Of a stretch of DNA of 26,489 bases, positions 7,898-15,033 are shown in pieces; positions within the stretch are counted from its first letter, which is position 1, and every line of letters begins with the position of its first letter. Origin of the DNA: CAZWSC01 sp964636385. Lineage in GTDB: Bacteria; Eisenbacteria; RBG-16-71-46; CAIMUX01. Below the pieces are notes generated by a model that made no database searches, had not been told where the DNA came from, and saw only the letters and a list, made by a program, of their open reading frames with translations. The translations under genes were made by a program, and so were the position numbers. The DNA is taken from the NCBI GenBank assembly GCA_964636385.1, contig CAZWSC010000097.1, forward strand, positions 1 through 26,489, written 5' to 3'.

Positions 7898-8940
7898 TTC
7901 GCCTGCGCCTTTCTCATGGCCAGCCCGACACCCACGGTGAGCTGCGGAGAGAGCTCGTGCGGATCGACCGAGCCGAATGCCTCGGGGGTGTACTGAACCC
8001 TGCGGAGCGAGTCCACGACCTCGACAGGGACCTTCAGCCTCTCGCCCAGCAGGTCGATCAGCCCTCGAATCCTGGCCCCACCTCCCGAGAGGAAGACGCG
8101 GTCAAGGGTATCGGCATCGCCGTTCGACTTCAGGTAGACGAGGCTCCTCTCAAGGGCGACCCCCAGATCGCCGCAGAAGCCCTTGATTACAGGGGCCAGA
8201 TCAAGCTCCGGCTTCTCCGCGCCCGGATGCAGGGCCGCAAGCGCCTCGGCGCGGCCGACCTGGTACCTCTTCTGCAACCCTTCGATGAAAGAGTTCCCGC
8301 CCATGGAGAGATCCTGGGTGTACAGCGGAAAGCCGCTCTTCACCAGGTTGATGTTGGTGATCTCCGCGCCTATGTTTACCAGGGCGGATACTTCGCTCTC
8401 CAGAAAGTCATAGTTCAGCTCCGCCGCGTTCTGGACGGCAAACGAGTTCACGTCTATGACGGCGGGGATGAGTCCAGCCTCCCGGACCAGGTCTGCGTGT
8501 GTCGTAATCAGATCGCGCTTGGCTGCCACCAGCAGCACCTGCATCTGGTTCGGACCGGCTTCGGCATCGAGGATTTCGAAGTCCAGGGAGATGTCGTTTA
8601 TGTCGTAAGGAACGTGCTGTTCCGCTTCCCAATGGATCGCCTCTTCGGCGTCCTGTTCCGAGCAGCGCTCCATGGTGATCTTCTTGACGATGACACCGCG
8701 GCCCGAGACCCCCGTGATGACGCGTCGTCCCCTGATCTCGCGCTGCTCGAAGAGATTCTGTATGGTCTCGACGACGAGCTGGCGGTCCATGATCTCGCCC
8801 TCGACAATCGCCTCGGGATCGAGCTCGGCCATCCCGAAGTTGACCAGGCGGGCCTCTTCGCCGCGCTGCTCCAGTTCCACCACCTTGATCGAGCTGGAAC
8901 CGATATCCAGGCCCACGGTGGTCTTGGCCTTGCCCAGCAA
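7894..8940 (-). CDS. pilM: Actin-like pilus assembly ATPase PilM
   Basis: The 348-aa cytoplasmic protein has an FtsA/actin-like fold. The first phosphate loop is visible near the N-terminus (VGLDIGSSSIKVVEL), and a second nucleotide-binding segment (FLSGGGARIRGL) lies near residue 285. An INKM-type middle (NIGAEITNINLV) is also present. Length matches PilM (~350 aa). PilM forms a cytoplasmic ring that binds PilN and links the pilus base to the PilB/PilT motors. It is the first gene of pilMNOPQ, with 362 nt of leader that must hold its promoter if it is not read from pilD. Confidence 0.97.
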   Translation of the reverse strand: MLGKAKTTVGLDIGSSSIKVVELEQRGEEARLVNFGMAELDPEAIVEGEIMDRQLVVETIQNLFEQREIRGRRVITGVSGRGVIVKKITMERCSEQDAEEAIHWEAEQHVPYDINDISLDFEILDAEAGPNQMQVLLVAAKRDLITTHADLVREAGLIPAVIDVNSFAVQNAAELNYDFLESEVSALVNIGAEITNINLVKSGFPLYTQDLSMGGNSFIEGLQKRYQVGRAEALAALHPGAEKPELDLAPVIKGFCGDLGVALERSLVYLKSNGDADTLDRVFLSGGGARIRGLIDLLGERLKVPVEVVDSLRRVQYTPEAFGSVDPHELSPQLTVGVGLAMRKAQAK

Positions 8941-9302
8941 GTGAACCTCCCTCGTTGCAGTCCGGCCATCCCCTCAGGCGGTCATCCCGCCTGCACACCG
9001 GGACTCCATGGCCATAGATCGGATGGTCCGGCCCCGAGGTTTACTACAACCTTACAAGTGACCTTCAAATCGCGACTGGGATCGTGACTCTTGCAAGGTT
9101 TCGCTTATCCCCGGCACCCGAAGAGGGTTTCGGGATGCACGCCGCCACCTCTGGGCCTGTGACATTGCGGATCGCAAGCGTCGCATGAGCGACGAGCGTT
9201 TCCGCAGCGGCCGCCAGGCGGGCAGTACTCGGGGAATCACGTACGGCGGGCAAGGTCGGGAATCACGCTTCGGCGATACTCCGGCTTGAATCCGACCTTC
9301 GG
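8941..9302. other. pilD-pilM intergenic leader
   Basis: There is no convincing gene in these 362 nt; the short open frames here have no family features or ribosome sites. The region holds two small hairpins without U tracts (CCCGAA-N6-TTCGGG at 9117-9134 and CGTCGC-ATGA-GCGACG at 9179-9194). It also holds a 10-nt direct repeat, GGGAATCACG (9232-9241 and 9258-9267). The bipartite motif at 9043-9065 is listed separately. Confidence 0.6.
9043..9065 (-). promoter_or_regulatory. Candidate pilM-operon promoter/operator, AAGGT-N9-GGTTGTAGT
   Basis: On the minus strand AAGGT, 9 nt, then GGTTGTAGT, about 105 nt before the pilM start. The same two half-elements with the same spacing recur upstream of the TPR operon at 26365-26387. 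TGTAGT matches four of six bases of a sigma-70 -10 box, but no matching -35 box is present at the right distance. It could equally be a protein-binding site. The repetition is seen directly; the function is inferred. Confidence 0.35.
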
Positions 9303-10091
9303 CTATCCCCCCGGGAAGAAGCCCAGGTACCAGGCCCAGATCTGGCGACCCCAGAGGAAGGCTATGATTGCGGCCGGCGCGAGGAAGCTGCCGAACGGCA
9401 GGGCGGTCGATCCACAGCCGCGTCTCCCCGCCATCAGGGCGATTCCCAGGATCGACCCGAGTAATGAGGCGATGAGCACCGTCAGCACGATCCCGGTCAG
9501 CCCCAGAAAGGCACCCAGCATGGCGCCGAGTTTCACGTCGCCCATGCCCATCCCATGCCTTCCCCTGATGCGGTAGTAGATCCACCCGGCCAGAAACAGC
9601 CCTCCTGCGCCTGCCGCGGCGCCGCTCAGCGCCGGGACAAGCCCGATCCGCCAGTGGGCAAGGGCGAGACCAAGCACGAACCCCCCGAGGCTGATCTCGT
9701 CCGGGATGATCCGGTGCTCCAGGTCGATGAAGAAGACCGCTGTCAATCCGAACAGCAGCCACGCGGCGGAGATGGCCTCCAGCGGTCCGGGGGATGAGTA
9801 GACTGCAAGGAGCGCAAGCCCTCCCCCGGTGAGTTCCACGAGCGGGTAGCGCGGCGAGATGGATACGCCGCAGTCCGCGCATCGTCCCCGCAGCAGGATC
9901 CAGCCCAGCACCGGCAGGTTGTGGAATGGCCGGATCGGCGTCCTGCAGGATGGACACCTGGATCCTGGACGCAGCAGGGACTGATCCAGCGGCAGCCTAT
10001 GGATCACCACATTCAGGAAGGATCCCAGGCAGAGCCCCACAGCGATGACGAGAACCACGTAGTGTATTCCCTGAGGGACCCAGGATGTCAT
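9303..10091 (-). CDS. pilD: Prepilin peptidase/N-methyltransferase PilD
   Basis: 262 aa. The ATG at 10091 overlaps the upstream TPR stop by 4 nt and has GGAGG upstream; an in-frame start at 10112 is less likely. The N-terminal part contains the G-S-F-L-N-V-V-I-x-R-L-P motif and two CxxC pairs (CPSC and CADC) that bind zinc. The peptidase half has both catalytic aspartates, in FFIDLEHRIIPDE and in GMGMGDVKLG (the G-x-G-D motif of aspartyl membrane proteases). About eight membrane helices are visible. It cleaves leaders from PilA and the minor pilins and methylates the new N-terminal Phe. It is the last gene of the ABC-TPR-pilD unit. Confidence 0.97.
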   Translation of the reverse strand: MTSWVPQGIHYVVLVIAVGLCLGSFLNVVIHRLPLDQSLLRPGSRCPSCRTPIRPFHNLPVLGWILLRGRCADCGVSISPRYPLVELTGGGLALLAVYSSPGPLEAISAAWLLFGLTAVFFIDLEHRIIPDEISLGGFVLGLALAHWRIGLVPALSGAAAGAGGLFLAGWIYYRIRGRHGMGMGDVKLGAMLGAFLGLTGIVLTVLIASLLGSILGIALMAGRRGCGSTALPFGSFLAPAAIIAFLWGRQIWAWYLGFFPGG

Positions 10092-10810
10092 CCGAGCTCT
10101 TCCTCCGGCCACGCAGCCGCTTCGGGTGCGCCGAGTTCCTTCAGGTAGCGCCGGGCGATCCTCCTGATCTCCTCGTTGTCAGTGTGGCGCAGCATCTCTC
10201 GCCACAGCTCGATGGCGAACTCCACCTCCCCCACCCTGCCGGCCGCATAAGCTGCAAGGCGCCCCACGCTGGGGGGGGCATCGGGGAGGCGCGCGGCGCG
10301 GGCCATGTACTCCGCTGCACCCGCCATGTCGTCTCCATGGATGTAGGCGAGAAAACCATACTCGAACGGGAGTATCCAGTGCCCAGGGTTGGCCTCCATA
10401 CCCTCCTTCAACAGCAGCTGCGCCCCTTCCATATCACCCTGGTCCCCGGCCAGGACCAGCGCCCCGAAGACATAGGCGTTCACGAAGTGGGGATCCAGGT
10501 CGGTCAGGGTGCGGAAGAGTGTCCAGGCGTAGGGGTACAAGCGGTCGGTTGCGCGATGCTCTCCGTAGTACTGGATCGCCCGCAGCCAGGCGACGTCTGC
10601 AGCGAGTCGATTCCGACCCATGGCCAGAGGCCTGACCCAGGGGCCGTGAGGGAAGAGGGCGAGCTCTGCGTCATCCTGCAGATCAGGCCGGCTGGATTCC
10701 AGGGCGCCGGCAGCATGGTAGGCGGCGATGCCCAGCAGAATCGCGGCCAGGACCGCAATCCCGTTACGCGATGCCCCCCCCCTGCTCCGGAAGACTGAAC
10801 AGCAACTCAT
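10088..10810 (-). CDS. Membrane-anchored TPR protein between ABC permease and pilD
   Basis: 240 aa from the ATG at 10810, which has GGGAGGGAG just upstream; the frame continues further 5' only as a shadow of the permease gene. A hydrophobic helix near residues 17-36 (GIAVLAAILLGIAAYHAAGA) probably anchors it, leaving the rest periplasmic. Residues ~60-235 are helical repeats of TPR type (for example WLRAIQYYGEHR, LKEGMEANPGHWILPFEYGFL and EYMARAARLPDAPPSVG). No enzyme motif is seen. It overlaps pilD by 4 nt and follows the permease by 65 nt, so it is co-transcribed with both. The M. xanthus locus has a small gene, pilG, beside its ABC genes, but I cannot show that this is its homologue. A scaffold role in pilus assembly is a guess. 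Confidence 0.75.
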   Translation of the reverse strand: MSCCSVFRSRGGASRNGIAVLAAILLGIAAYHAAGALESSRPDLQDDAELALFPHGPWVRPLAMGRNRLAADVAWLRAIQYYGEHRATDRLYPYAWTLFRTLTDLDPHFVNAYVFGALVLAGDQGDMEGAQLLLKEGMEANPGHWILPFEYGFLAYIHGDDMAGAAEYMARAARLPDAPPSVGRLAAYAAGRVGEVEFAIELWREMLRHTDNEEIRRIARRYLKELGAPEAAAWPEEELG

Positions 10811-10875
10811 CCCGGCTCCCTCCCGGATCGCGCGCACTCTTGTTTTCGCAACTGAGGGTTCATGCGTGGTCCGGT

Positions 10876-11670
10876 CTACAGGGCAAATTCCCTCCGGCTG
10901 AGCGCCACGGATGCGATCGTGATGGCTGCTGCGGAATACAGCACCGCGTAGATCACCCCGTACCACAACTGAGCTGCAGGATACCCGCTCCCCTGCAGGA
11001 CAGGCAGGATATCGCCGTACAGATCCAGCCTGGGCACGATCCAGGAAGCGGTCCGTATCAGGAGTGAAGCCCCGGCACCGGACGCCTGTTGCATGAGAAG
11101 CCACAGTTCCCCCGCCCCGTGTCCTATGATCCACGCCGCAAGCGTGAGAAGACCCGCCAGAACCGGCGAGGTTACGGCGGCCCAGAGCATGGCCACTGCG
11201 GCCAGAACGACCATCTCCAGGCTCGCCATGCCCACGGCCTGCAGGAAGCCGAGCCCGACGCTGTAGCCGTAGGCAAGCATGAGGAGCGCCAGGATGGCAC
11301 CCATCAGGGAGACTGCCGCCAGCAGCGTTGCCAGCAGGCCGAGGTACTTTCCACAGACGAACTCCCACCGCCCGAGAGGACGTGCGAACAGGAAGTACAG
11401 CGTCCTGCGCTCGATCTCCCGGAAGATCATCTGGTGTCCGACAAAGATCGCGGTCAGGCATCCAAAGGCGGAGATGGCGGTGAACCCGAGATTCAGCGTT
11501 ACCCGCTCCCCCTGGCCGAGCGCGATGGGCACGAGGAGCCTGGAGGCACCGAAGACGAACAGCCCGAAGAACAGCAGCAGGTACAGCACCCTGTCACGCA
11601 CTGCCTCCAGCCAGGTGTTCACGGCCAGTGTGCGAATCAGCCCCAGCCGGTTGCAGAACTCCACGCTCAT
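10876..11670 (-). CDS. pilI: ABC-2 type transporter permease, PilI-like
   Basis: 264 aa from the ATG at 11670, which overlaps the ATPase stop by 4 nt. Upstream in-frame sequence is only a shadow of the ATPase gene. About six hydrophobic helices are visible (around 25-45, 65-85, 105-130, 135-160, 165-190 and 235-255), as in ABC-2 permeases. A conserved-looking cytoplasmic segment (FREIERRTLYFLFARPLGRWEFVCGKYLG) lies near residues 85-115, as in NosY/NatB-type permeases. It pairs with the ATPase encoded just upstream. The symbol follows M. xanthus, where an ABC pair lies between pilA and pilD and pilH is reported as needed for pili. The substrate is unknown. The name PilI is also used for a CheW-like protein in Pseudomonas, which this is not. 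Confidence 0.8.
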   Translation of the reverse strand: MSVEFCNRLGLIRTLAVNTWLEAVRDRVLYLLLFFGLFVFGASRLLVPIALGQGERVTLNLGFTAISAFGCLTAIFVGHQMIFREIERRTLYFLFARPLGRWEFVCGKYLGLLATLLAAVSLMGAILALLMLAYGYSVGLGFLQAVGMASLEMVVLAAVAMLWAAVTSPVLAGLLTLAAWIIGHGAGELWLLMQQASGAGASLLIRTASWIVPRLDLYGDILPVLQGSGYPAAQLWYGVIYAVLYSAAAITIASVALSRREFAL

Positions 11671-12608
11671 GCGGACACCCTTTGGTCCGAACCGACCAGT
11701 CTCACGAAGACCGCCTCCAGATCCTCCCGCAGAACCTGCACATTCCGGATCCGGCCTCCATGTTTCAGGATCCTTCTCAGACAGGCGTCGATCTGAAGTT
11801 CCCCCGGCGAGACGAGTTCCAGGGTCCACCCGTCAGTCGCCCCGGAAAGCCCGCTGCCCTCAGGCATACCCGCAAGCAGGTCCTCCGGCAATGGCCCCGT
11901 CCCCTCGATTCTGACGCTCCGCACGGAGTCCTCGAGGAGCTCCTCCGGGCTTCCCTCGCGAATCAGCCTCCCGTCCGAAAGGAGCCCGACGGTGTCTGCA
12001 AGCGACTCCACGTCGCTCAGGACATGGCTGCTGAGGAGGATCGTCCTGCCGCGCCTGCGCTCGCTCCGGAGCAGATCCTTCACGAGTGCCCGGCCGACCG
12101 GGTCCAGACCGCTCATAGGCTCGTCAAGGATCAGGAACTCCGGCTCGTGGACCAGTGCCTGGGCGAGTCCCACCCGCTGCAGTTGGCCCTTTGAGAGCCT
12201 GCCGACCGGCCGATCCGTCACCGTTGCGAGATTAAGCCGCTCCAGCAGGCGCCGGTCCGCGGCGGAATCGATCGCAACCCCGGAGAGGGAGCGGGCGAAC
12301 CTGAGCAACTCCGCGACTGTCAGATGGCGATAGTAGGCCGGCAGCTCGGGAAGAAAGCCGAGGCGCCTGCGTCCCTGGCGCGATCCGAGCGGGTGCCCGA
12401 GGAGGCATCCACGCCCTCCCGTGGGCTGCAGTAGCCCGAGCACGATCTTGAAGGTCGTGGTCTTTCCCGCCCCGTTGGGGCCGACGAATCCGTAGGTCTC
12501 GCCCCGGCGCACAGTGAGATCCAGACCGCGAAGTGCGGCCACCTGCTTTCGGAACAGTCCCGGACGATAGGTCTTCTCCAGGGACTCCAGTTCGAGGACG
12601 GGTGTCAT
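11667..12608 (-). CDS. pilH: ABC transporter ATPase, PilH-like
   Basis: 313 aa from the ATG at 12608, with a GTG three bases earlier as an alternative; no strong ribosome site is seen. Walker A (GPNGAGKTTT, ~44-53), Q-loop region (GFLPELPAYY), signature LSKGQLQRV, Walker B with catalytic Glu (FLILDEPMSGLDP) and the switch His (LLSSHVL) are all intact. A C-terminal ~90-residue extension follows, as in NatA/CcmA-like exporters. It is coupled to the permease by a 4-nt overlap. Position between pilA and pilD equals that of M. xanthus pilH, an ABC ATPase reported as needed for pilus formation. The symbol rests on that synteny and is unrelated to the CheY-like PilH of Pseudomonas. Confidence 0.85.
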   Translation of the reverse strand: MTPVLELESLEKTYRPGLFRKQVAALRGLDLTVRRGETYGFVGPNGAGKTTTFKIVLGLLQPTGGRGCLLGHPLGSRQGRRRLGFLPELPAYYRHLTVAELLRFARSLSGVAIDSAADRRLLERLNLATVTDRPVGRLSKGQLQRVGLAQALVHEPEFLILDEPMSGLDPVGRALVKDLLRSERRRGRTILLSSHVLSDVESLADTVGLLSDGRLIREGSPEELLEDSVRSVRIEGTGPLPEDLLAGMPEGSGLSGATDGWTLELVSPGELQIDACLRRILKHGGRIRNVQVLREDLEAVFVRLVGSDQRVSA

Positions 12609-12717
12609 CACTGCGCAGATCGGCGGCTTTGCTGTCTTCGTTTAGGCGATTTGGCCCGGCCGGCGCACGAGTCTCCGGGGACACTCCCGCGTCCGGGGAG
12701 ATTCGGGCACCAAACGG

Positions 12718-12745
12718 GAAGCGGCCCGGATCTCCGGACCGCTTC
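12718..12745 (-). terminator. Hairpin terminator downstream of pilA
   Basis: On the minus strand, GAAGCGG-T-CCGG, loop AGAT, then CCGG-G-CCGCTTC: twelve pairs including one G.U wobble. It is followed by CCCGTTTGG, so the U tract is short. It lies about 90 nt after the pilA stop and before the ABC operon, where it would separate abundant pilA message from the low-level transporter genes. Confidence 0.65.
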
Positions 12746-12833
12746 TGTGGTCTCGTCGCCCCAGGGCGGCGATGTCTGTAACCCGCTTCAGGTCCCCGGC
12801 ACCCCGTGAAGGAAGGACCCTCCGGGTGCAATC

Positions 12834-13247
12834 CTACTGGGCGTCGTTCGTCAGCTCGAGGATGATACCGTCGCCGTCCGGACCGCCGGTTGCCAGCTTG
12901 CCGTAGGCTGTGATGGTGTAGCTGGTGGCCGGAGCACCGACCACATACGCGCAGCCGCCGGAAACGAAACCTGCCGCGTCTGCCCAGGCTACGCCGCCAA
13001 AGGGATTCGACACGTTGCCGAGGCCGTTCATGTGGACTGCGATGCCCGCCGGGTAGGTGCCGTTGCTGATCACAGCCTGATCCTCGGCATACAGCTGGCC
13101 GGCATGGGCATTACCCTTGACGCTGGACTCACGGGCACGATCCTGCATGCTCACGTAGTTCGGGATGGCGATGGCCGCGAGGATCCCGATGATGACCACA
13201 ACGATCATCAGCTCGATGAGGGTGAAACCCTGGTTCTTCTTCAACAT
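12834..13247 (-). CDS. pilA: Major type IVa pilin PilA
   Basis: 137 aa. A short basic leader ends at Gly7 and is followed by the mature N-terminus FTLIELMIVVVIIGILAAIA, with Glu5 for assembly. The hydrophobic helix continues into a globular domain of ~100 residues. A CAYVV segment holds the single Cys, so no disulfide-bonded D-region is possible. AGGAGG lies 8 nt before the ATG. It follows pilS-pilR with a 351-nt leader and is followed by a strong hairpin, so it is probably a single-gene transcript expressed at high level. It is longer than the ~60-aa conductive pilin of Geobacter. Among minor-pilin alternatives, position next to pilSR and the strong Shine-Dalgarno favour the major subunit. 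Confidence 0.94.
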   Translation of the reverse strand: MLKKNQGFTLIELMIVVVIIGILAAIAIPNYVSMQDRARESSVKGNAHAGQLYAEDQAVISNGTYPAGIAVHMNGLGNVSNPFGGVAWADAAGFVSGGCAYVVGAPATSYTITAYGKLATGGPDGDGIILELTNDAQ

Positions 13248-13401
13248 CTCTGCATCCTCCTACTGAAGTTCCGACTGACTTGCTCGAGACCACTCTGCCG
13301 GCCTCGCCCTGGTTCGCGCCGGGCGCCGGGCTCGGATCAGCCTGCTTCAGGACAATCCGCGAACTCCTCGGCGCGACTGCCAACCTTCTTCCCTCAGCAT
13401 C

Positions 13402-13417
13402 AACAACATGCGTGCCA
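13402..13417 (-). promoter_or_regulatory. Candidate sigma-54 promoter of pilA
   Basis: Reading on the minus strand TGGCAC-GCATG-TTGTT. The -24 element TGGCAC is perfect and the spacing from GG to the -12 dinucleotide is the standard 10 nt. The -12 element reads TTGT where TTGC is usual. Transcription would start near 13392, giving a leader of about 145 nt. The adjacent pilR encodes an RpoN-dependent activator, and pilA control by PilR/RpoN is known in Pseudomonas and Myxococcus. A similar site precedes pilB. Confidence 0.6.
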
Positions 13418-13565
13418 CCCGTTCGCTTCCGATGGCTGTGACTGCAAGATGCCTGACCCCAGACTGTTACCGACTACCGAATGTGAACTCGGTGACTGTC
13501 CCGGCCTCTCGCGTTCCGCACTCCCCTTGCAGCCTGCATCCCACCCGTTCACCCTGCACGCCCGC

Positions 13566-13580
13566 GGGAAGAATCTTCCC
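13566..13580 (-). terminator. Weak hairpin after pilR
   Basis: GGGAAG, loop ATT, CTTCCC on the minus strand, starting about 20 nt after the pilR stop. The stem is only 6 bp and no U tract follows, so termination is uncertain. Confidence 0.3.
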
Positions 13581-13598
13581 CTGGCAGTGCTCCTGCTC

Positions 13599-15020
13599 TC
13601 ACGCTGCATCGGATTCGGGCTCCCCGGTCAGATCCCCCGCCTCGTGAGAGGCCGAGGCATCCTTCTCGGCGATTCCGTATGCGATCAGCTTCCGGTAGAG
13701 CGTGGAGGGGTTGATCCCGAGGATCTCGCTGGTGCGCTTCTTCTGCCAGTTTGTGTGGTTCAGGACCTTCAGGATGTACTCCTTCTCGAGCTCATCCAGG
13801 GTGAGACACGGGGTATCGATGACCAGACTTCCCTTGCGCGCAGGCCCTGCCACGATCTTCTCGGAGATATCGCTGAGCCGGAGAGCGCCCCCATCGCTCA
13901 GAATCACGGCACGCTCGATCGCATTCTCCAGCTCCCGCACATTCCCTGGCCAGTCGTATCGCATGAGAGCCTTCATTGCGTCGGGTTCGACCTCGATGTC
14001 CGTCCCCGACCTCAGCTTCTCGAGGAAGTGCTCGACCAGGAGCGGGATGTCGTCGCGCCTTGCCCTGAGCGGCGGCAGCTGGATTGGTATGACATTGAGC
14101 CTGTAGAAGAGATCGGTCCTGAAGGTGCCCTCGGCAACGGCGCGCTCCAGATCGGCGTTGGTGGCCGCTATGAGGCGCACATTGATCTTGATCGGCTTGG
14201 GCCCCCCAACCGGGATGATCTCCCTCTCCTGAAGAGCCCTCAGAAGCTTCACCTGGGTCGCCGGCGCCATTTCGCCGACCTCATCCAGGAAGAAGGTGCC
14301 GTTCTCCGATACGGTGAACAGGCCAGGCTGGTCCTTGATCGCCCCGGTGAAGGAGCCGCGGACGTGGCCGAACAGGTTGGACTCCAGAAGATCCTTAGGA
14401 AGGGCTCCGCAGTTGATCGAGACGAAAGGCCCGTTGCAGCGGTGGCTGCGGTAGTGGATCTCACGCGCGATGAGTTCCTTGCCGGTGCCGCTTTCCCCGT
14501 AGAGCAGGATGGTCGACTCGGTCTCAGCCACCTTGCCCACCATCTTGAAGACCTTCTCCATCTCCTCGGAGTTGCCGATGATCCGCCGGTCTTCGTGGCT
14601 TCGTTTCAGCTGGCGCTTCAGGGCCTGGTTCTCCGTCTGCAGGCGGCGGAGCGAAAGGGCGTTCCTGATGACGAGCAGGATCTCGTCGTTCTTGGCCTTC
14701 TTCTCGATGTACTGGAAGGCGCCCTTGTTCATCGCCTCCACGGCCGAGGCCTCGGTGGCGTATGCGGTGAGAATCAGCACCGGCAGCGCGGGATCCAGTT
14801 CCATCGCCTTCTCCAGAAGCTCGACGCCGCTCATCCCGGGCATCTTGAGGTCCGTCAGCAGGAGGTCGAAACTCTCCTGCTCCAGGCGGCGGACCGCCTC
14901 GACGCCGCCGGGAACCGTGGTCACCGCAAAGCCCTCCTTCTCCAGAAGGATGCTGAGGAAGCGGCGCATGCTGTCTTCGTCATCGACGACGAGGATCCGG
15001 ATGATATCGGAATCGCTCAT
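13599..15020 (-). CDS. pilR: Sigma-54-dependent response regulator PilR
   Basis: 473 aa from the ATG at 15020, which has GAGGAG upstream; an in-frame start at 15077 would lie inside pilS. The receiver domain (~5-120) keeps the acidic pocket (VVDDED) and the phospho-acceptor Asp57 in LLLTDLKMPGM. The AAA+ domain (~150-380) has Walker A GESGTGKE, the sigma-54 contact loop GSFTGA (Ser in place of the usual first Ala of GAFTGA) and Walker B TFFLDEVGEM. A Fis-type helix-turn-helix ends the protein (ILGINPSTLYRKL). PilR activates RpoN at pilA when phosphorylated by PilS. It lies 13 nt after pilS and just upstream of pilA. Confidence 0.95.
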   Translation of the reverse strand: MSDSDIIRILVVDDEDSMRRFLSILLEKEGFAVTTVPGGVEAVRRLEQESFDLLLTDLKMPGMSGVELLEKAMELDPALPVLILTAYATEASAVEAMNKGAFQYIEKKAKNDEILLVIRNALSLRRLQTENQALKRQLKRSHEDRRIIGNSEEMEKVFKMVGKVAETESTILLYGESGTGKELIAREIHYRSHRCNGPFVSINCGALPKDLLESNLFGHVRGSFTGAIKDQPGLFTVSENGTFFLDEVGEMAPATQVKLLRALQEREIIPVGGPKPIKINVRLIAATNADLERAVAEGTFRTDLFYRLNVIPIQLPPLRARRDDIPLLVEHFLEKLRSGTDIEVEPDAMKALMRYDWPGNVRELENAIERAVILSDGGALRLSDISEKIVAGPARKGSLVIDTPCLTLDELEKEYILKVLNHTNWQKKRTSEILGINPSTLYRKLIAYGIAEKDASASHEAGDLTGEPESDAA

Positions 15021-15033
15021 GGTTCTCCTCGGC

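Larger units (their letters stand above)
13248..13598. other. pilR-pilA intergenic region
   Basis: 351 nt with no supportable gene. It contains the candidate sigma-54 site at 13402-13417 and a series of GACTG pentamers on the plus strand (13273, 13375, 13440, 13462 and 13494). It also has a small hairpin just after pilR (GGGAAG-AAT-CTTCCC at 13566-13580) that may end the pilT-C-S-R message. Confidence 0.6.

Noticed and set aside
7957..9087. Plus-strand open frame of 376 codons opposite pilM
   Set aside because: Antisense to an unmistakable pilM, with no domain and no ribosome site.
9117..9194. Rho-independent terminators after pilD
   Set aside because: Both hairpins have only 6-bp stems and no U tract, so they are mentioned in the intergenic entry and not called as terminators.
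9052..9957. Minus-strand open frame of 301 codons overlapping pilD
   Set aside because: It runs in another frame through the pilD membrane-protein sequence, has an Arg-rich product and no family features. pilD explains this DNA.
10811..11461. N-terminal extension of the TPR protein frame
   Set aside because: The extension overlaps the permease gene out of frame and reads as Arg/Gly-rich shadow sequence. A good ribosome site precedes the ATG at 10810.
11671..11829. N-terminal extension of the permease frame
   Set aside because: It lies inside the ATPase gene in another frame; the 4-nt ATGA overlap at 11667-11670 marks the true start.
12834..13247. Short conductive (Geobacter-type) pilin
   Set aside because: At 137 aa with few aromatic residues after the N-terminal helix, it does not have the short aromatic-rich form.
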